Assembly (NCBI RefSeq): GCF_034702125.1
Contig: NC_085875.1
Coordinates: 46,093,270-46,157,269 of the forward strand
Length of the DNA: 64,000 bases
Origin: Engraulis encrasicolus
Lineage: Eukaryota > Chordata > Actinopteri > Clupeiformes > Engraulidae
Direction of reading: 5' to 3'
Position numbers and translations under genes: made by a program
In this document: positions 12,857 through 26,358 of the stretch, piece by piece
How positions within the stretch are numbered: the stretch's first letter is position 1
Layout: each line of letters begins with the position of its first letter
Notes under the pieces: generated by a model
The model's database searches: none
What the model was told of the DNA's origin: nothing
Seen by the model: only the letters and a program-made list of their open reading frames with translations

Positions 12857-13119
12857 GGATTCCAAAATGCGGAGTCCCGTCCTCCCTTGCTCACTTGCCT
12901 CTTCGTGGCCTCCTGATGATGTCACAGACAACAGCATAGTATTTCAATATTTCGCAAAAGCTCAATTCTAATGTCTTTTTCTCATTTGCAAACAGGATGG
13001 TGAATGAAGAATAGCCCCTCAAAAATTGTTGTGGCTAGGCTGGCAGCGGGAGGCGGGGCGTTTGTGAAACGCAAGGCCAGAAGGGAGGGAGGAGGGAGGG
13101 AGTTCACATACTGGAATCC
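12857..13119. mobile_element. Relative of the 4425 MITE, opposite orientation
   Basis: Starts GGATTCC and ends GGAATCC. The interior (aagctcaattctaatgtc, then catttgcaaacaggatgg) is the diverged reverse complement of 4500-4640. Part of duplication copy B. Confidence 0.7.
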
Positions 13120-14039
13120 AGTGTGTTATGGGAAATTGTGTCTTTCCTGATTATACACGCACAATTTCATGATACGTTGGAATTTAGAAGGAAAGGCATC
13201 AGCTTTCCCAAAGTTGCAAGAGTAGGCTACTTCCTGTTTCCTTAGAAAACGGTATCTTGTGGACTTTTAACTTTATTGCGTTTACAGAGAGCAGTTAATC
13301 AGCCAGAGCCAAAAGAATCCCATTCCAGGAAGAGAAAAACAAAACAACAGGGAAAATAAGAAAGGCAGAAAGCTGTGACCCATAAGTTGATGTATCATAT
13401 TCTTCAGTCTACAGTGCCGTGCTAAATATTTAACGCACCCAAATAGCACAGAATACATATACTGTATCTTTCCAAAGATACCAGAAATCTACTGCTGTTG
13501 ATAGCTATACATTGACTAAGATTCACAAGTCAAAAGGGCAAAGGGAGACAGACAAGCCTTTTACTATTTTGTTCACACAATCACACTGGCTTATGGGCCA
13601 CCTTCAAACATCTGAAAAGCAGGTACAGCCACTTTAATTGCTGATGGTAGTTTTAGATCTTGTGAATCATCACAATAAAACTTAAAGGCCTACAGTAGAG
13701 TATGTGTAGGTCATATCATCCTTTCACAAATAAACTTCCTCCACTTTCCATGTGCAGATAAGGAATACGGGATGACGAGGTGAGGGGTAGTGTACTGGCC
13801 TGGGTATTATTCCAAGAACAAGGTTAAGTGGTGGTGGTTAACATGCCAATAGGCAGTCCACAGGTGTCATTTAGCTTAGGAAATGCTCTTCTAAAAGGCT
13901 CTTCTCTTAGATGTTTCCCCACCGTATCCCCTTTCGCGACCCCCCACCCCCTATATTGTACTGTATCCCCTAACCTGTTGATTTCTCATTTTTATGCTAA
14001 GTCCCTTCTATCCGCTACCCCCCAGCAGTACTCCCATGA

Positions 14040-14100
14040 CAACCCATACATTACATTACACTACATTACATTACATTACATTACATTACATTACACTCCT
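14040..14100. repeat. TTACA pentanucleotide repeat
   Basis: About eleven imperfect ATTAC units. Followed by a cctttgcatttggta...cttacaa word common at fish retroposon ends. It truncates the SINE of copy B. Confidence 0.85.
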
Positions 14101-14506
14101 TTGCATTTGGTATACGCTTTTTACCATAAGCAACTTACAATCGAGGACATAATCATAGCCAACATCAGCAGATATGAAGTGCACCGGATATATACAGAAC
14201 AAGTGCAGATACAAAGTAGGGTTCGTCTTTCTATTTTTGTTTATTTTTTCACACATACACATCATGCCAAGAGTCTGGCCTGGGACTAGGGCAGCTCAAG
14301 TATAGATAGAGGACCTCATGAGGATTCTATCAGAGATTCTAAGAGTAGCCTATTATATATCTTACAGTAGGCTATCACATCTTATCTTATCCAGTCTCTC
14401 TGGTTCTATCCCTCAGTAGATAGAATACCTCAGGCTTCTTCCAAGAGTGTATTTCCCACAAACTGTAGGTTCCTTGGAGGACTTTCAGGTTCCTCCGAGA
14501 ATATTT

Positions 14507-16717
14507 GGTTACACTTTACTTGATGCTGGCATCATACGCCTGACATGATCATGTCATAATAGTGTCAAAACAGTGTCATGAGTCATGACACATTCATGGA
14601 CGAGTCAAGAATATTATGTCAATCACTGATTCTTGAGAAAGTGGCTAAAACAGGTTGTAATGTTGACAGAAAAAAACAAAGTGAATTACAAAATGATATG
14701 GTATATCCTCGTAGACTAAGGTCTTGGCTTTTCAGAAATGCACAAGGCCCATCTCCCCATCATGTATTTTTTTCAGAAATCAGGCTTTTTTCCGATCATA
14801 GCTTGTTTTTTGTCAACACCGTCAGACACAATTAAAAGTTATTAAAATTGTATTGATTTGGTTGCATATGTATCTGGAGTTTTTAAGTGATTATGTGTAT
14901 TTTTTGGTTCACACATATGCCTTTAGATGTTGAAAATTCACTTTTGTTCTATTTTAATACTGTTTCATGTGTTCTAATTTTAAAATATGTACCGTCATAC
15001 GATGCTTACTTAACGCCTAAATACAACAAACAATTTTTTGTAATTTCACAAATATTCGTGTAGGCTTAAATTGGCTATTACTTTGATATTTCAACAACTC
15101 CTAAGGAAAATGTTGTAAGCACATTCCTTTAAAATGTCCAAAACTCCTTCTTACGGTGGTGACTTAAGAACTGACGGTGGTGACAGTAATCTGAGAGTGG
15201 TGAAAGTGGCCTAATTAGTACCTGCATTTAGCAAAATAAATAGCCCTCTCAAGTCAATGGCATCTTGCATAAACACTTTATTTTTGTGTGTGCACAGTAT
15301 GAGCATGTGTTTTTACTTAATTAGTTAGATTATCTAGGAAGTAAGCCACTGGTTGTTGAAAATGTGGTAAAAACAGCTTTTAAGTTGTTCAAATCCAAAA
15401 TATAGAGGTGTATAATCATAGATGTAGGTCTTGGCTGTGCAGGGAATGCATTGGCCAAGCTCCCCATGTTTAACATTTTTCATAAAATGGGCTCTTTCTT
15501 GTTTTGTCAACAGTGTCAGACAGAATTAGAAGTAAAAACACATGTTTACTGTATTAAAGTGAATTACTTTAACAATTCAACATAACTGTAGATACTTATT
15601 GTATGCATATTCTTAAAACATGTCAAAAACACGTAAAACATGTGTTTTTTGGTGAACTCCATCAGATGTCACCACCGTCAGGTTTTCTGACAAAAAAACC
15701 TCCAAATGCACCTCAGTGGTGGCTAGAGTATCATTTTGGATCACAATTATTACTAACATGCCTAGTAATGTTTCATTAACCAGCACAATTTAGTAAAATA
15801 TGGAACAACATGATGAGCAGAACAAAATCTGACGGTGGTGACATCTGACGGTGTGAGACAAAAAAGCACTCTTTTAAATATTATGCATTGTTTGTTCACA
15901 TTAGCCATTTCATTTTCGCTCTGTTTCTTGGGTGCTTCATACCTTTTCTGAAAAAAATTATATTTATTAACATTAATGTAATACAATACTATTAAAACCC
16001 CCGACGGTGTTGACAGTTTATGGTTGGGACAGTACCAGTGTCCAAACAAATTAACAAATTGAGGACAAAATAATAAACTTACAGGAGCTTCAGTGATGGG
16101 AGAGTAGGCAGTAGAGCTAAAGGTTTGAAAAGGGGTCCTCAGTAATGAAAATTACCTTGTGCATACCTGATTTTATTGTCTTTTAGAAAAAATCTGACGG
16201 TGGTGACCAATATGCTGGACACATTTTGAGCAATCAGTAAATAATAGTAAATATTGTTTTACATCCACTATGTGCACATCTGTAGAACCACTTTAATATG
16301 GTCTTCCACATCATGGTGATATTGTTCAATTCTGTTAGTGATTTTTGTATTTTAAGTCAATTGAAATGATGATGCCAGTCCTTGGGACAGGCGTTTTTAC
16401 AGGGTGTGGACAGGTTTATAGCCATGAAAAGTAATAAAATTACACTTAAATATTTCAAACAACTGTGTATTCGTGTGATAGACCCCTTGGCCATTACCTG
16501 GGTTCATTTTGTTTGTGAAAATTTAGTTGATTTTCAACAGAATTAATATTTTACTGCAGGGACATGTTTTTGCCAAACTTTCAAGAATCAGTGCATTGTC
16601 GTTTCATGGTGATGGCAAGTTGACACGCAAAAGTGGACATACGTCCATGATTGCGTTACAACACAGTTATGACACGTCATGTGATACATATGATGCTGGG
16701 GTCACGTAAAGTGTTCC
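14507..16717. mobile_element. 2.2 kb TIR element with internal GACGGTGGTGACA motif repeats
   Basis: Left end GGTTACACTTTACTTGA...GGCATCAT. The right end is the inverted, diverged counterpart (ATGATGCTGGGGTCACGTAA...GTGTTCC). Subterminal tracts repeat gtgtcatgacac-like words. Between 15153 and 16208 the motif CTGACGGTGGTGACA recurs. No transposase frame is visible. It splits duplication copy B. It may be one element or a nest of two. Confidence 0.55.
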
Positions 16718-18084
16718 CGAATGTGGCTTCCTCCACAGTGGCAACCTGAAGGGTCTTCTGGGAACTTTTTATTTTTTTTACAGTGTAGGCTACTGAGTCA
16801 AAGGGTATGAAGTCGTTGTGTTGCATGGTTTCATGAAGGTAAAAATTATCACAACAGATTCATAACCAGATTTTGAGAACTTTCACTTTCAGCTATCTTT
16901 CACTTCACAAGACTGCCTTGTGCTTCCCCACAAATCCAAACTAAACACACTCTTATTCAAAATGAGAAAACACTTATATTCTGTTGATAGCTTGTACAGT
17001 ATCTGTTATGTGAAGGTTACCGGAGACCGTTGCTGCAATTCTCCCACCCTCATTTCCCAGAATCTCCGAAAGCGACTGGCATGTTCAAACATGCCCATAT
17101 CAAGCCACATTCCTGCCTCAAGTAAGCCCATCATTTTCACTTTGACACAAAGGCAGCTATTGAATGTTGCCAGAAAAATTCAGTGTGTTTTGTGCATAGA
17201 ATGTAGGCCTATATCACAATCATAATCATAATCATAATATACAATCTATGGTTTTGTACCATTGTTGCTCATATCTCTGTAACTATACTGTTCATCTCAG
17301 TAACTAGATTCAAAATATTTTTGTGTTTCAACTATTCTCACATTCCAAGCTGGAGAGGGCAATTGTTGTAGTCTTCACTTGAGAAAGAAAGCTGAATGTA
17401 CACTATAGATTCACAAACAGGCTATTTCAAGTCAACAACGAACAGCATTTCAGCGTATTGAAGCAGATAAACAACTGTAGCTTGTGCTGCTGAAAACTCC
17501 TCACAATATGTCTTGTTGTCTTATACTCATTTTTGTTCATATTAATTTTAACGTTTTAAAAGATCCACATACAATACTGCTAGCTGAAATGGCTAAATAA
17601 ATATTTGTTGTTGGATTAGTGACTTTACCCACAAGAACAAGTTGTAGCCCTAATTCTATTCTAAATTAAGACCTCACATGTTCTGATGACTGATCACTAT
17701 TCTATCACAGTCAGGTGACATCTCTACAGTGTAGGAGAGCCATTTTTCCACACAGTCACTATTTGTCACTTTTTGAGATTTAAGAAGTGGAGAAGAATAA
17801 ATAAGCAAAAAAAGAGTCCTTTACTTCCTCAATTCAAATGTACGATATTCAATGTCATTCTCTAAGCCTACAGTAGAATAGGCATTCAGCAACTGTTATA
17901 GTGCAGGGCAAAGTGCAAATGCACAGGCTGTCACTGCCAATAAGGCTGAGTTTAATTGCAAGAGGAAAGAAGGTACCACTCTTTCAATGTCCTATATATC
18001 AACTCTTTGTGATTAATGTAATATGAACGTCTTTATACCTGACCCATGTGACCTCTGAAAGTTAACTTACCTGTGTTACCCAGG

Positions 18085-18268
18085 CAGTGGTGTAGTCTAC
18101 GTAGAACGCGGGTATACGGAGTATACCCACTTCTAAATTTCAGGGATTTCAGTATACCCACTTAAAATGGATTGATCCATTGTTTTGAATAGCATATACA
18201 GTATACCCACTTCAAAAAATGCTCAAATATACAGTATACCCACTTCAAAAAAGTAGACTACACCGCTG
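18085..18268. mobile_element. hAT-type MITE with intact 8-bp target duplication
   Basis: Ends CAGTGGTGTAGTCTAC / GTAGACTACACCGCTG, flanked by TACCCAGG at 18077-18084 and 18269-18276. The interior repeats gtatacccactt four times. The 184 bp have no coding capacity. It interrupts duplication copy B. Confidence 0.92.
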
Positions 18269-18989
18269 TACCCAGGTACCTGAGTTTCTAACCACGCCCT
18301 GATGAAGGCCAGACGGCTGAAACCTGTTGGTGTAAAATAAAGGGTTTTTAATACTTCAACTACCTTGACTCAAAGGAGAGTGCTTTGGATATACTTCAAA
18401 AGTCTGTCAAGGCTCGGTTTATATTTAGCTCCATGTGCTGAATTTTGACTCAGTCATAGACGTAGTAGCAGCACGCCATTACTCACAATCCCAATTGTGA
18501 CCTAAGGGGTCAGCTTGGATTTTGCTGACTCCAGATTAATTGTTGAGTGCTCATCACACCTCCTGAACTATTGTTAGAGAATGACGCAATGGCAAACTTT
18601 TTTTGGCCATAATAAATGCATCAGCATCAAACTCTCAAATGTCAATACCTTTAACCACATGTTTTCCCATTGTGGTCATATTTAGCCTAGTAGGCCCTAT
18701 TATTGATTATAATTGTCAGGACAGGTACTCTGTCTTATCGGAAAATCAGCCTTTCAGTTAATCTTTTAAATCATTTGCTTGTCAGAATGTGACACCATTA
18801 CTCCTTTTTACTTGTCGAACTGTATTACACGTTAATAAAAATAAAAAAAACAGAAACAACAACAGCAACAACAACAAAAAACAGTCCCTGACTATGACAT
18901 GCTTCCCCTTCACAAATACCTTTTTCGTGAATACTTACCACCACCATCAAATTCTAAGTAGCCTACTCATTGTGACTGGAAAATTGCAC

Positions 18990-19215
18990 TTTTCATACAT
19001 GAAAAGGGGGATCTTCGCCATGGTTCGCCATTTTGAATGACCAGAAATATACATTTTTATCTGCAAAACTTATTGTACTTTGGTCATAGTAGTGAATATT
19101 GGTTTATTTAGTACAACTTTATGAAAAGATCAAATTTGGCAATAGGCAGCACAGTTTGAATGGGCAAGATAGTTGCAATACCTACTCTGGCCACCATCCT
19201 ACAAAGTGCATCTTT
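18990..19215 (-). mobile_element. Fragment of the AAAGGTGCACTG MITE family
   Basis: Inverted relative to 55479-55700: shares the cattttgaa...ttggtcata..., gatcaaatttggcaat and gcagcacagttt blocks and ends ...caaagtgcatcttt. Part of copy B. Confidence 0.5.
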
Positions 19216-20077
19216 AAAATTGGTATCTAGGCCCCGGCTGTGGATAAAACGGCTAAGGGACAGAAACTGTGACAATTCCGGCCCAAGATAATTTCCTGAT
19301 CCTCCTCCACCTTGCCAAGGTATATTACCCTAATAAAGGCATGGTTGTAGCCTATCTCATGTGCTGAGTTGAGCCTGCGTAAGTCTGCACATGACATTGA
19401 CACTGAGGAAGTAAGTATGTCATGTAACAAGGAAATTCTCACATAACTTGTCTGGTGAGTCATGGACAAGGAACAAAAATGTGTCTTTTCCATTTTCTCA
19501 ATGGTAGGCCCTACTTATTCTGTCTGAGCTCCCTGCACAGGAGAATGAGAGACATAAGGAGAACAACGAATCATAAGAACACCATTTGAGGGAACAATAT
19601 AACTGTAGAACCAGAACGGTTGGGAGCACAGAGAGTAGATAAGAAAGAGGTTCCGCTGGCCCATTGTTTCCGGGTTCTACTGTCCCCCTTTTGACAGACC
19701 TAAGGACTGTTCTAGTCATTCTAGGAGCTTTATACATATATACTTAAAGAATCTCTGGTTGGGAGTGTGTTATGTAAACCATGTGGGTGTGGCTTATCAG
19801 ATGGGGAAGGAATGTTGTTGAGATTTCCGAATGTGAGCGTCACCATGCCAACATGGAAACTATATTCCATGATGTTATTGTTTGTTTAACAACATTACAT
19901 TTGGCAGAAAAAAATGGGAGGAGTTTCAGTGTTTCATAGTAACGCACTCCTTTGTTATGGTCATATGACCTATTTCTCTGAGTAGACTGCACTTGTGGAC
20001 ACAAACCTGGATGACACCTGCAGGGACTGATTAACTAAACTTTTAGGGGAAAGGTTTTAATCTTCAATCTAATTGAA

Positions 20078-21400
20078 AGCAAAATTATTTACAATTTGAA
20101 ATTGAAAATTAGCCAGAGTCTAACTCTGATAAAATGCATGAAATGGCAACATTTATGTTTTAATTGTACATGAATGTTGTGTTTCATGTTTTCTAAGAAA
20201 CTGACAGATTACAGTGTCATTAAAATCAACTTCTGTGTTGAAATATCTTGACAACTATTATAACATTTCTTTCTTTTTTAAAATATTTTTTGGGCCTTTT
20301 TGCCTTTATTTGACAGGACAGTGAAGACGCTGACAGGAAGCAAGTGAGGAGAGAGAGACGGGGAAGGGTCAGCAAAGGACCCGGGCCGGAATCGAGCGCC
20401 ACGGTAGGTCCAACTACTAAAACCTTTAAATTAACGGAGGTGGAGTCTTTCATCAGGTAGCCTATAGGCCTACCTCATTATGTGAAGATTCTCATTTATC
20501 CTGGTCATATTAGCCAGAGGAATTAAGTTGTAAGCAAGAAATTGATTTTGGACTTTGAAGATATTGCATTTCATCCAAAACGCTTCTTCACCTCTGGCCT
20601 GTTGGGAAAGCACAAGGGCTACTTTACAGAACACTGGAGGTGGACCTGCAGACCATACTCCTCAGGACATGAGTAGGATCTCTACTAGATAATCACACAT
20701 GTTTTCATGACAACTCTTTCTGCTCAGGTGAGACCTTTACAGCATGCCTGGGCAACGAGAATGATCATTTCCCCCCCGACAGTCTGTATGGCCCTCAATG
20801 GGTGATAAAAGAAATAGACCTTCAGCAATTAGGCCAAAGAGCAAATGCTCAGGCAATGCGGCTTTGTTGCCAAAGCAATACGAATGCACACCAGTCTATA
20901 TTTATCTCCGAGTGCTGAACTTTGGAACTTTGAATGAAGTCATTGGTTTGAAGAAGGAAGACGTAAAGAGAGGAAGAAATAGGGTAGAATCACATCATTC
21001 ATGACCCACATATGCTGAATCAGGATATTTCAGTGACCTTAACCTACTATATGATTTAGGCTGAATTTAGCTGAATCCACTTTTTTAACAACCCAATTGG
21101 CGAGGGTTCACACCAAACAAGAGAGCACTAGCCAAATATTTACTGACATTGTTTTGCTTGTGAGCATTTTACACCATTGCCCTTTGTGATGTGTGTTTAA
21201 CTCTGATATGTTAAGCTTTTCTGGATTTAGTCTTTAGGAACCTGAAGATGGGTGCTACAACAGCTGGTTTCTATCTCATCTGCTGAGGGACATGTGACGT
21301 GCCTCGCCAGTCGTCACTAAGGAAGAATGTAAACAAAAAGTCTCTCAAGGAAACCCCCACACGTGATGGCTCGTCTGGTGACTCATACAATGTCGGTAAG
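20078..21400 (+). repeat. Partial duplication copy C (partner of an inverted copy at 45-50 kb)
   Basis: 20830-21000 and 21290-21400 resemble 1150-1340 and 1960-2080 of copy A in the same orientation. The whole block is also the reverse complement of 48831-49680 (matching 20078-20916) and of 45225-45755 (matching 20900-21400). A degraded SINE at 20285-20412 is shared with the inverted partner, so it predates the copying. Confidence 0.75.
20285..20412 (-). mobile_element. Degraded tRNA-type SINE
   Basis: Contains the ggacccgggccggaatcgag and gtcagcaaaggac head remnant on the minus strand and a caggaagcaagtgaggag body. The matching copy lies in the inverted segment at 49425-49520. Confidence 0.5.
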
Positions 21401-23039
21401 CCTACTCTTAAAGGGTAGTATTTGTAGTGTATCCTCAATGTCGCTTTTAGCTTGCCTCATGGCTCCTGAGAGTAAGGGGATAAGGAGAACAAAATCAGGT
21501 GAATATTGTTGTGGGAACAACAAGTTAAATTACTGTTCCTATCCAAATGGAGTATATATCATTAGACTATGCTTCATTATTTTATTCCCAAGCTGATGAT
21601 GGGGAATGAAGGTTCTGGAGTGCAAAGGGAAAATCGTCATGGAATACAAAGGCTATCTACATCTTGGGGAGGATGAACACTCGTTCACTCATTCACGTAC
21701 ACTGAGGTGTACAGTAGATGTTTTGTTCAGAAGAGGAGTGAGGCAGTAATCCATGTCTGTCTGGAGATGTCTTGCATTATCGGTCTCTTACCATTCTGCC
21801 ATGAGATGCCACTGCAGCAAGCTTAGTTGCTCATCAACATCAGAGCAGCTTTTAGGCTCTGGAAAGACATGGCCACAACAAATTCACACCTTGATGTAGC
21901 AGTCATCATGTACTCAGAAGGGGTGTGGTCTACAGGTTCACTTGTTATATAGCTCCTGGTTTCCGAAAGTCAAGACACTTTTTGGATTGTGCACGAAATA
22001 ATCTTCAAACTCTAAAACAAGTTCCACTTAATTCGTTTGACTAACTCGAGTCGACCTGGATATAGGGGAATAAGAATGGAATAAGAATCTTCATACACAG
22101 TATAAGGTAGGCCTACATGATGCTCCCACATGCTTACAGCACACAGAAACACAGAAAAACACAAGATGTGACTTCAGTTGGGGATAGTAGATAGTTTAAT
22201 TTACCATGATAACTACAGAATTAATCTAATTTAAGACAGATTTTGTTTTACTCACAAACAAATAAAATGTATCCAGGTTTCTATACAGCCATGAAGTTTC
22301 TTATAGAATTCAGCCAGTGAAGTTGGCCCTATATACAGTATCTTATTAGCAAATTAGGTCATACTACAACAAAATTCTATGTTGTCATGACACACTGACC
22401 GTATCTCCTCTCCTCCTTGTATTGTAAAGCCCAAAGTCATCATAGAATATGGTTTCATGTTGTCATGGTGAGGCAGCACATTCAACACATAGGCCTAAAA
22501 CAACATTCTTTCTTTCTGATAAGCCACACCCATGACTTACACAAGTCTCTCACTGGGCACTGACGAGCAGGACACGGACAGGGGGAGACAAAAGGGTCAG
22601 CTGCCCCAGCCCAAGAGAAAGAAGGGGCCCAGGATTGGGACCTCATGACATTGTATGTACTGAAGAAGGGGTTTTGTCAAAAGCTGTCAGCGGCCCTGCT
22701 GGCAGCAAGTTCATGTTTCTCTGTCTTTCCTGAATTTTTTGGAAGTAGCCAAGTTATTCCCTGTAGAACTGTTGCAAAGCGCATTTTCATTTCTATGTTA
22801 CATTATTTGAGTAGCCTATGTGCCTTTGGGTCAGGTTATTGTGTTTTCATAAAATTAGCCTATTAAAAGGCTTAATAAAAAAATCCACACTCTTCTGAAT
22901 AGATTCCTTCTCCCCTTAAAACCTTTTTTGATCACATAGCCTACGATAACAAGAGTGCAAAACACTTTTAAAATCACATTATCATTCTTATTAAACCAGG
23001 TGTCTGATTAAAACATCTGATGAGGCCATCTTCAATCCC

Positions 23040-23155
23040 TTTACTTGAATTTGATGGTAGTGGTAAGTATTCATGGAAAAGGTAACATTTGTGAATGGGC
23101 AGCATGAATTCTGGAAAGGTTATGGTAAAAAAAAGTTCACATAGTGCACCTTTAA
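23040..23155 (+). mobile_element. Right-end fragment of the AAAGGTGCACTG MITE family
   Basis: Matches 12010-12134, ending in catagtgcacctttaa. Confidence 0.55.
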
Positions 23156-23461
23156 AACATTTCATTTCATTTTAATGAAAAGGATTTTTTAATCTGTTAA
23201 TATCACCAAAAAACTCCACTACTAGACAGTCAGCAGATGGCAGTGAACTCCCAGAGTCCCTACTACACAAACTGTTATGAGTTATACACAGGGGCAGAGC
23301 TATGTGGCAAGCATGGGGCCCTCCTGTATTGGTGCTGGGGGCCCTATTGTAATCTTGGGAGGTTGTATGGGGGGCCCCTCAGTGTCTTGCCCTGAGGCCC
23401 TGTGTGCAATTGTTCCACCACTGCTTATACATATGGGGGGGAGGGGATAACAACAGTGGGT

Positions 23462-23660
23462 GGATTCCAATATGCGGAGTCCCGTCCTCCCTTGCTTATA
23501 ATATTTTGCAAAAGCTCAATTCTAATGTCTTTTTCTCATTTGCAAGCAGGATGGTGAATGAAGAATAGCTCCCCAAAAATTGTTGTGTCTTGGCTGACAG
23601 CGGGAGGCGGGGCGTTAGTGAAATGCAAGGCCAGAAGCACAGATCAAGGAGGGAGTTCAC
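23462..23660. mobile_element. Relative of the 4425 MITE with degraded right end
   Basis: Aligned with 12857-13119 but carries an internal deletion after ccttgc and has lost its right inverted end near 23660. It lies just left of the part of copy D shared with A. Confidence 0.65.
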
Positions 23661-24587
23661 AAAGTGTGTTATGGGAAATCGCGTCATTAGGCCTTTGGAA
23701 ATAAGATAGTAAGTTGAAATTTAGAAGGAAAGGCATCGGCTTTCCCAAAGTTGCAAGAGTAGGCTACTTCCTGTTTCCTTGGAAATCCGTATCTTGTGGA
23801 CTTTTCCTTTATTGCGTTTACAGAGAGCAGTAAATCAGTCAGAGCCAAAAGAATCCCATTCCAGGAAGAGAAAAACTAAACAACAGGGAAAATAAGAAAG
23901 GCAGAAAGCCGTGACCCATAAGTTGATGTATATCATATTCTTCAGTCTACAGTGCATTGCTAAATATTTTACACACCCAAATAGCATGGTATAGGGTATA
24001 CCCTGTACATATAGGTACTGTATCTTTCCAAAGCTACAAGAAACCTGCTGTTGTTGATGGCGACACATTGACTAAGATGCACAAGTCAAAGCCTTTTACT
24101 ATTTTGTTCACTCAATCACACTGGCTTATGGACCACCTTCAAACATCTGAAAAGCAGGTACAGCCGCTTTAATTGCTGATGGTAGTTTTAGATCTTGTGA
24201 ATCATCACAATAAAACTTAAAGGCCTACAGTACAGTATGTGTAGGTTATATCATCCTTTCACAAATAAACTTCCTCTACTTTTCATGTGCAGATAAGGAA
24301 TACGGTATGATTAGGTGATGGGTGGATAAGTGGCCTGGGTACTATTCCAAGAACAAGGTTAAGTGATAAACCTGGCTAAGTTAACAGGACGTGGTAAACC
24401 TGCTAATAGACAGTCCACTGGTGTCATTTAGCTTAGGAAATCAGGACTCCAGGCTCTTCTATTAGATAATTTACCACCTTATCCCCTTTCGCGACCGCCC
24501 CACCCCCCACCCCATATTGTATCCCCTAAACTGATGATTTCTCATTTTTATGCAGTCCCATCTATCCAACACACCAGCAGTACTCCC

Positions 24588-24745
24588 ACGTGCTCTCCCC
24601 CATCCTCCTCCATGACTGAGGCAGCCTGAGCATGGTATTGTCACGCTGCACTGCTCCCTCTGGGCACCATTGGGGGCTGCCCTCTTGCACAGGTGAGGAA
24701 TAAATGCAATTTTGTTATGTGCAGTGTGCTGTGGAGTGCTATGGA
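24588..24745 (+). mobile_element. tRNA-derived SINE, headless, copy D
   Basis: Same fragment as 596-755. The Tc1 element inserted seven bases after its end. Confidence 0.65.
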
Positions 24746-24751
24746 GTGCTA

Positions 24752-26358
24752 CAGTGAGTCCAATATGTATTTGATCCCTTGCTGATTTTGCCGGTTTGTC
24801 CACTAATAAAGACATGATCAGTCTATAAATTCATGATAATATGTATTCAAACATGGAGAGACAGAATATCAAAAAGAAATTCCAGAAAATAACTTAAAAT
24901 AATATATTTTAATTTATTTGTATTTAATTTAGGCAAATAAGTATTTGACCCCTCTAGCTAAAGAAGATAAAGTGCTTTGTGGCAAAGCCCTAGTTGTCTA
25001 GCACTGAGGTCAGATGCTTCTTTTAGTTGATGACAATGTTTGTGCATATAGTAGAAAATATTTTTGCCCAGTTTTCTTTGCACATTATCTCTAAAACATT
25101 AATAGTTTGTGGCTGTAGCTTGGCAAATGGGAGGTTCAGTTCTCTCCATAGAATTACTATAGGGTTAATATTTGGAGACTGTCTAGGTCACTTCACGACT
25201 TTAATATGCTTCTTATTGAGCCACTCCTTCGTTGCTTTGACTGTATGTTGTGTATTATTGTCATGTTGGGAGATCCAAAAATGGCCCACCTTTCAGGGTA
25301 GTGGTGGAGGGAAGGACATTTGCATTCAGGATTGCACATTACATGTCTCCCTCCATCCATTCGTTGACGATGTGAAGTTGTCCTGTGCCTTGGCCAGGCA
25401 AACACCCTCAAACCATAATGATACCACTTTCATGCATGATGGTGAGGAGGGTGTTCTTGGCATCATAGACAGCAGTACTCTTTCTCAAAACACATTGAAT
25501 TGTGATAATGCCAAACAGCTTGATTTTGGTTTCATCTGACTACAGCACCTCCTTATCATATCCTAAACCAGTCTGATGTCCGTTAGCAAACCTCAAGTGG
25601 GACGGCACAGGTTCCTTCTGAAGTAGAGGTACCATGTGTGCACTACAGGATTTTAAACATATGTGGCATTAAGTGCTACCAGCCGTTTTCTCAGTGATTT
25701 TGGTCCCAGTAGCTTTGATATCATTGCCTAGTTCATCCCGTACAGCTCTAGGGTGATTTCTTTCTGTTCTCATGATTATCAAATCCCTACAAAAGGTAAA
25801 ATCTTGTATAGAACCCCAGACAGGCTGATGGATAGTCATTTTGTATTCCTCACATTTTGGAAGAAATGCATCAACAGCTGGGTCATTAATACCCAGTCTC
25901 TTTCTTGTGGCTTTGCAGCCCATTTAATCTTTGTTCAGGTCTAAAATCGTGTCCCTGATATCATTTGACCACTCTTTGGCCTTTCCCATGCTGGTGAGGT
26001 TGGAGTGTGACTGATTCACTCATACTATGGACTGATTCTGCTGATTCAATGTGTCTTTTATGCATGTTAGTATGTACAGGTGTCTTTAATTCAGATGACA
26101 AGTTGATCGGAAGTGCCCATCTGGTCTGTGGGCCCGGAACTGTAATCAGTTGGCAGGGGATCAAATACTTATTTTGCTCGATGAAATGGAAATAAATTAA
26201 TATATATTCTCTTCAGTTAATTTCTGGATTTTCTTTTTGATATTCTGTCTCTCCATATTAGAATACATATTATCATAACATTTATTGACTGATCATGTCT
26301 TTGTTAGTAGGCAAACCAACAAAATCAGCAAGGGATCAAATACATATTGGACTCACTG
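24752..26358 (-). mobile_element. Tc1/mariner-like transposon with decayed transposase
   Basis: Inverted ends start CAGTGAGTCCAATATGTATT and close with ...ATATTGGACTCACTG. They are flanked by TA on both sides (24750-24751 and 26359-26360). Copy A keeps the unoccupied TA at 759-760, so the insertion followed the duplication. The minus strand holds transposase pieces from about 26000 down to 25200. SDETKIKLFG near 25521-25540 contains a catalytic Asp, and a degraded DNxxxH-like block sits near 25240-25260. Several stops break the frame, so it is non-autonomous. Confidence 0.93.

Larger units (their letters stand above)
12650..20000. repeat. Older, decayed duplication copy B
   Basis: 12660-14040 matches 23280-24570. 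Further collinear blocks are 16880-17130 (versus 26400-26640), 17790-17880, 18440-18500, 18720-18790, 19370-19480 and 19760-19860 (versus 29100-29230). The blocks keep the order of copies A and D but are separated by insertions, including a 2.2 kb TIR element and a hAT MITE. No B7-like exon was found in it. Divergence is visibly greater than between A and D, so it is an older unit of the same array. Confidence 0.7.

Noticed and set aside
15150..16210. CRISPR-like array
   Set aside because: Repeats are short, irregularly spaced and in both orientations in a vertebrate-type sequence.
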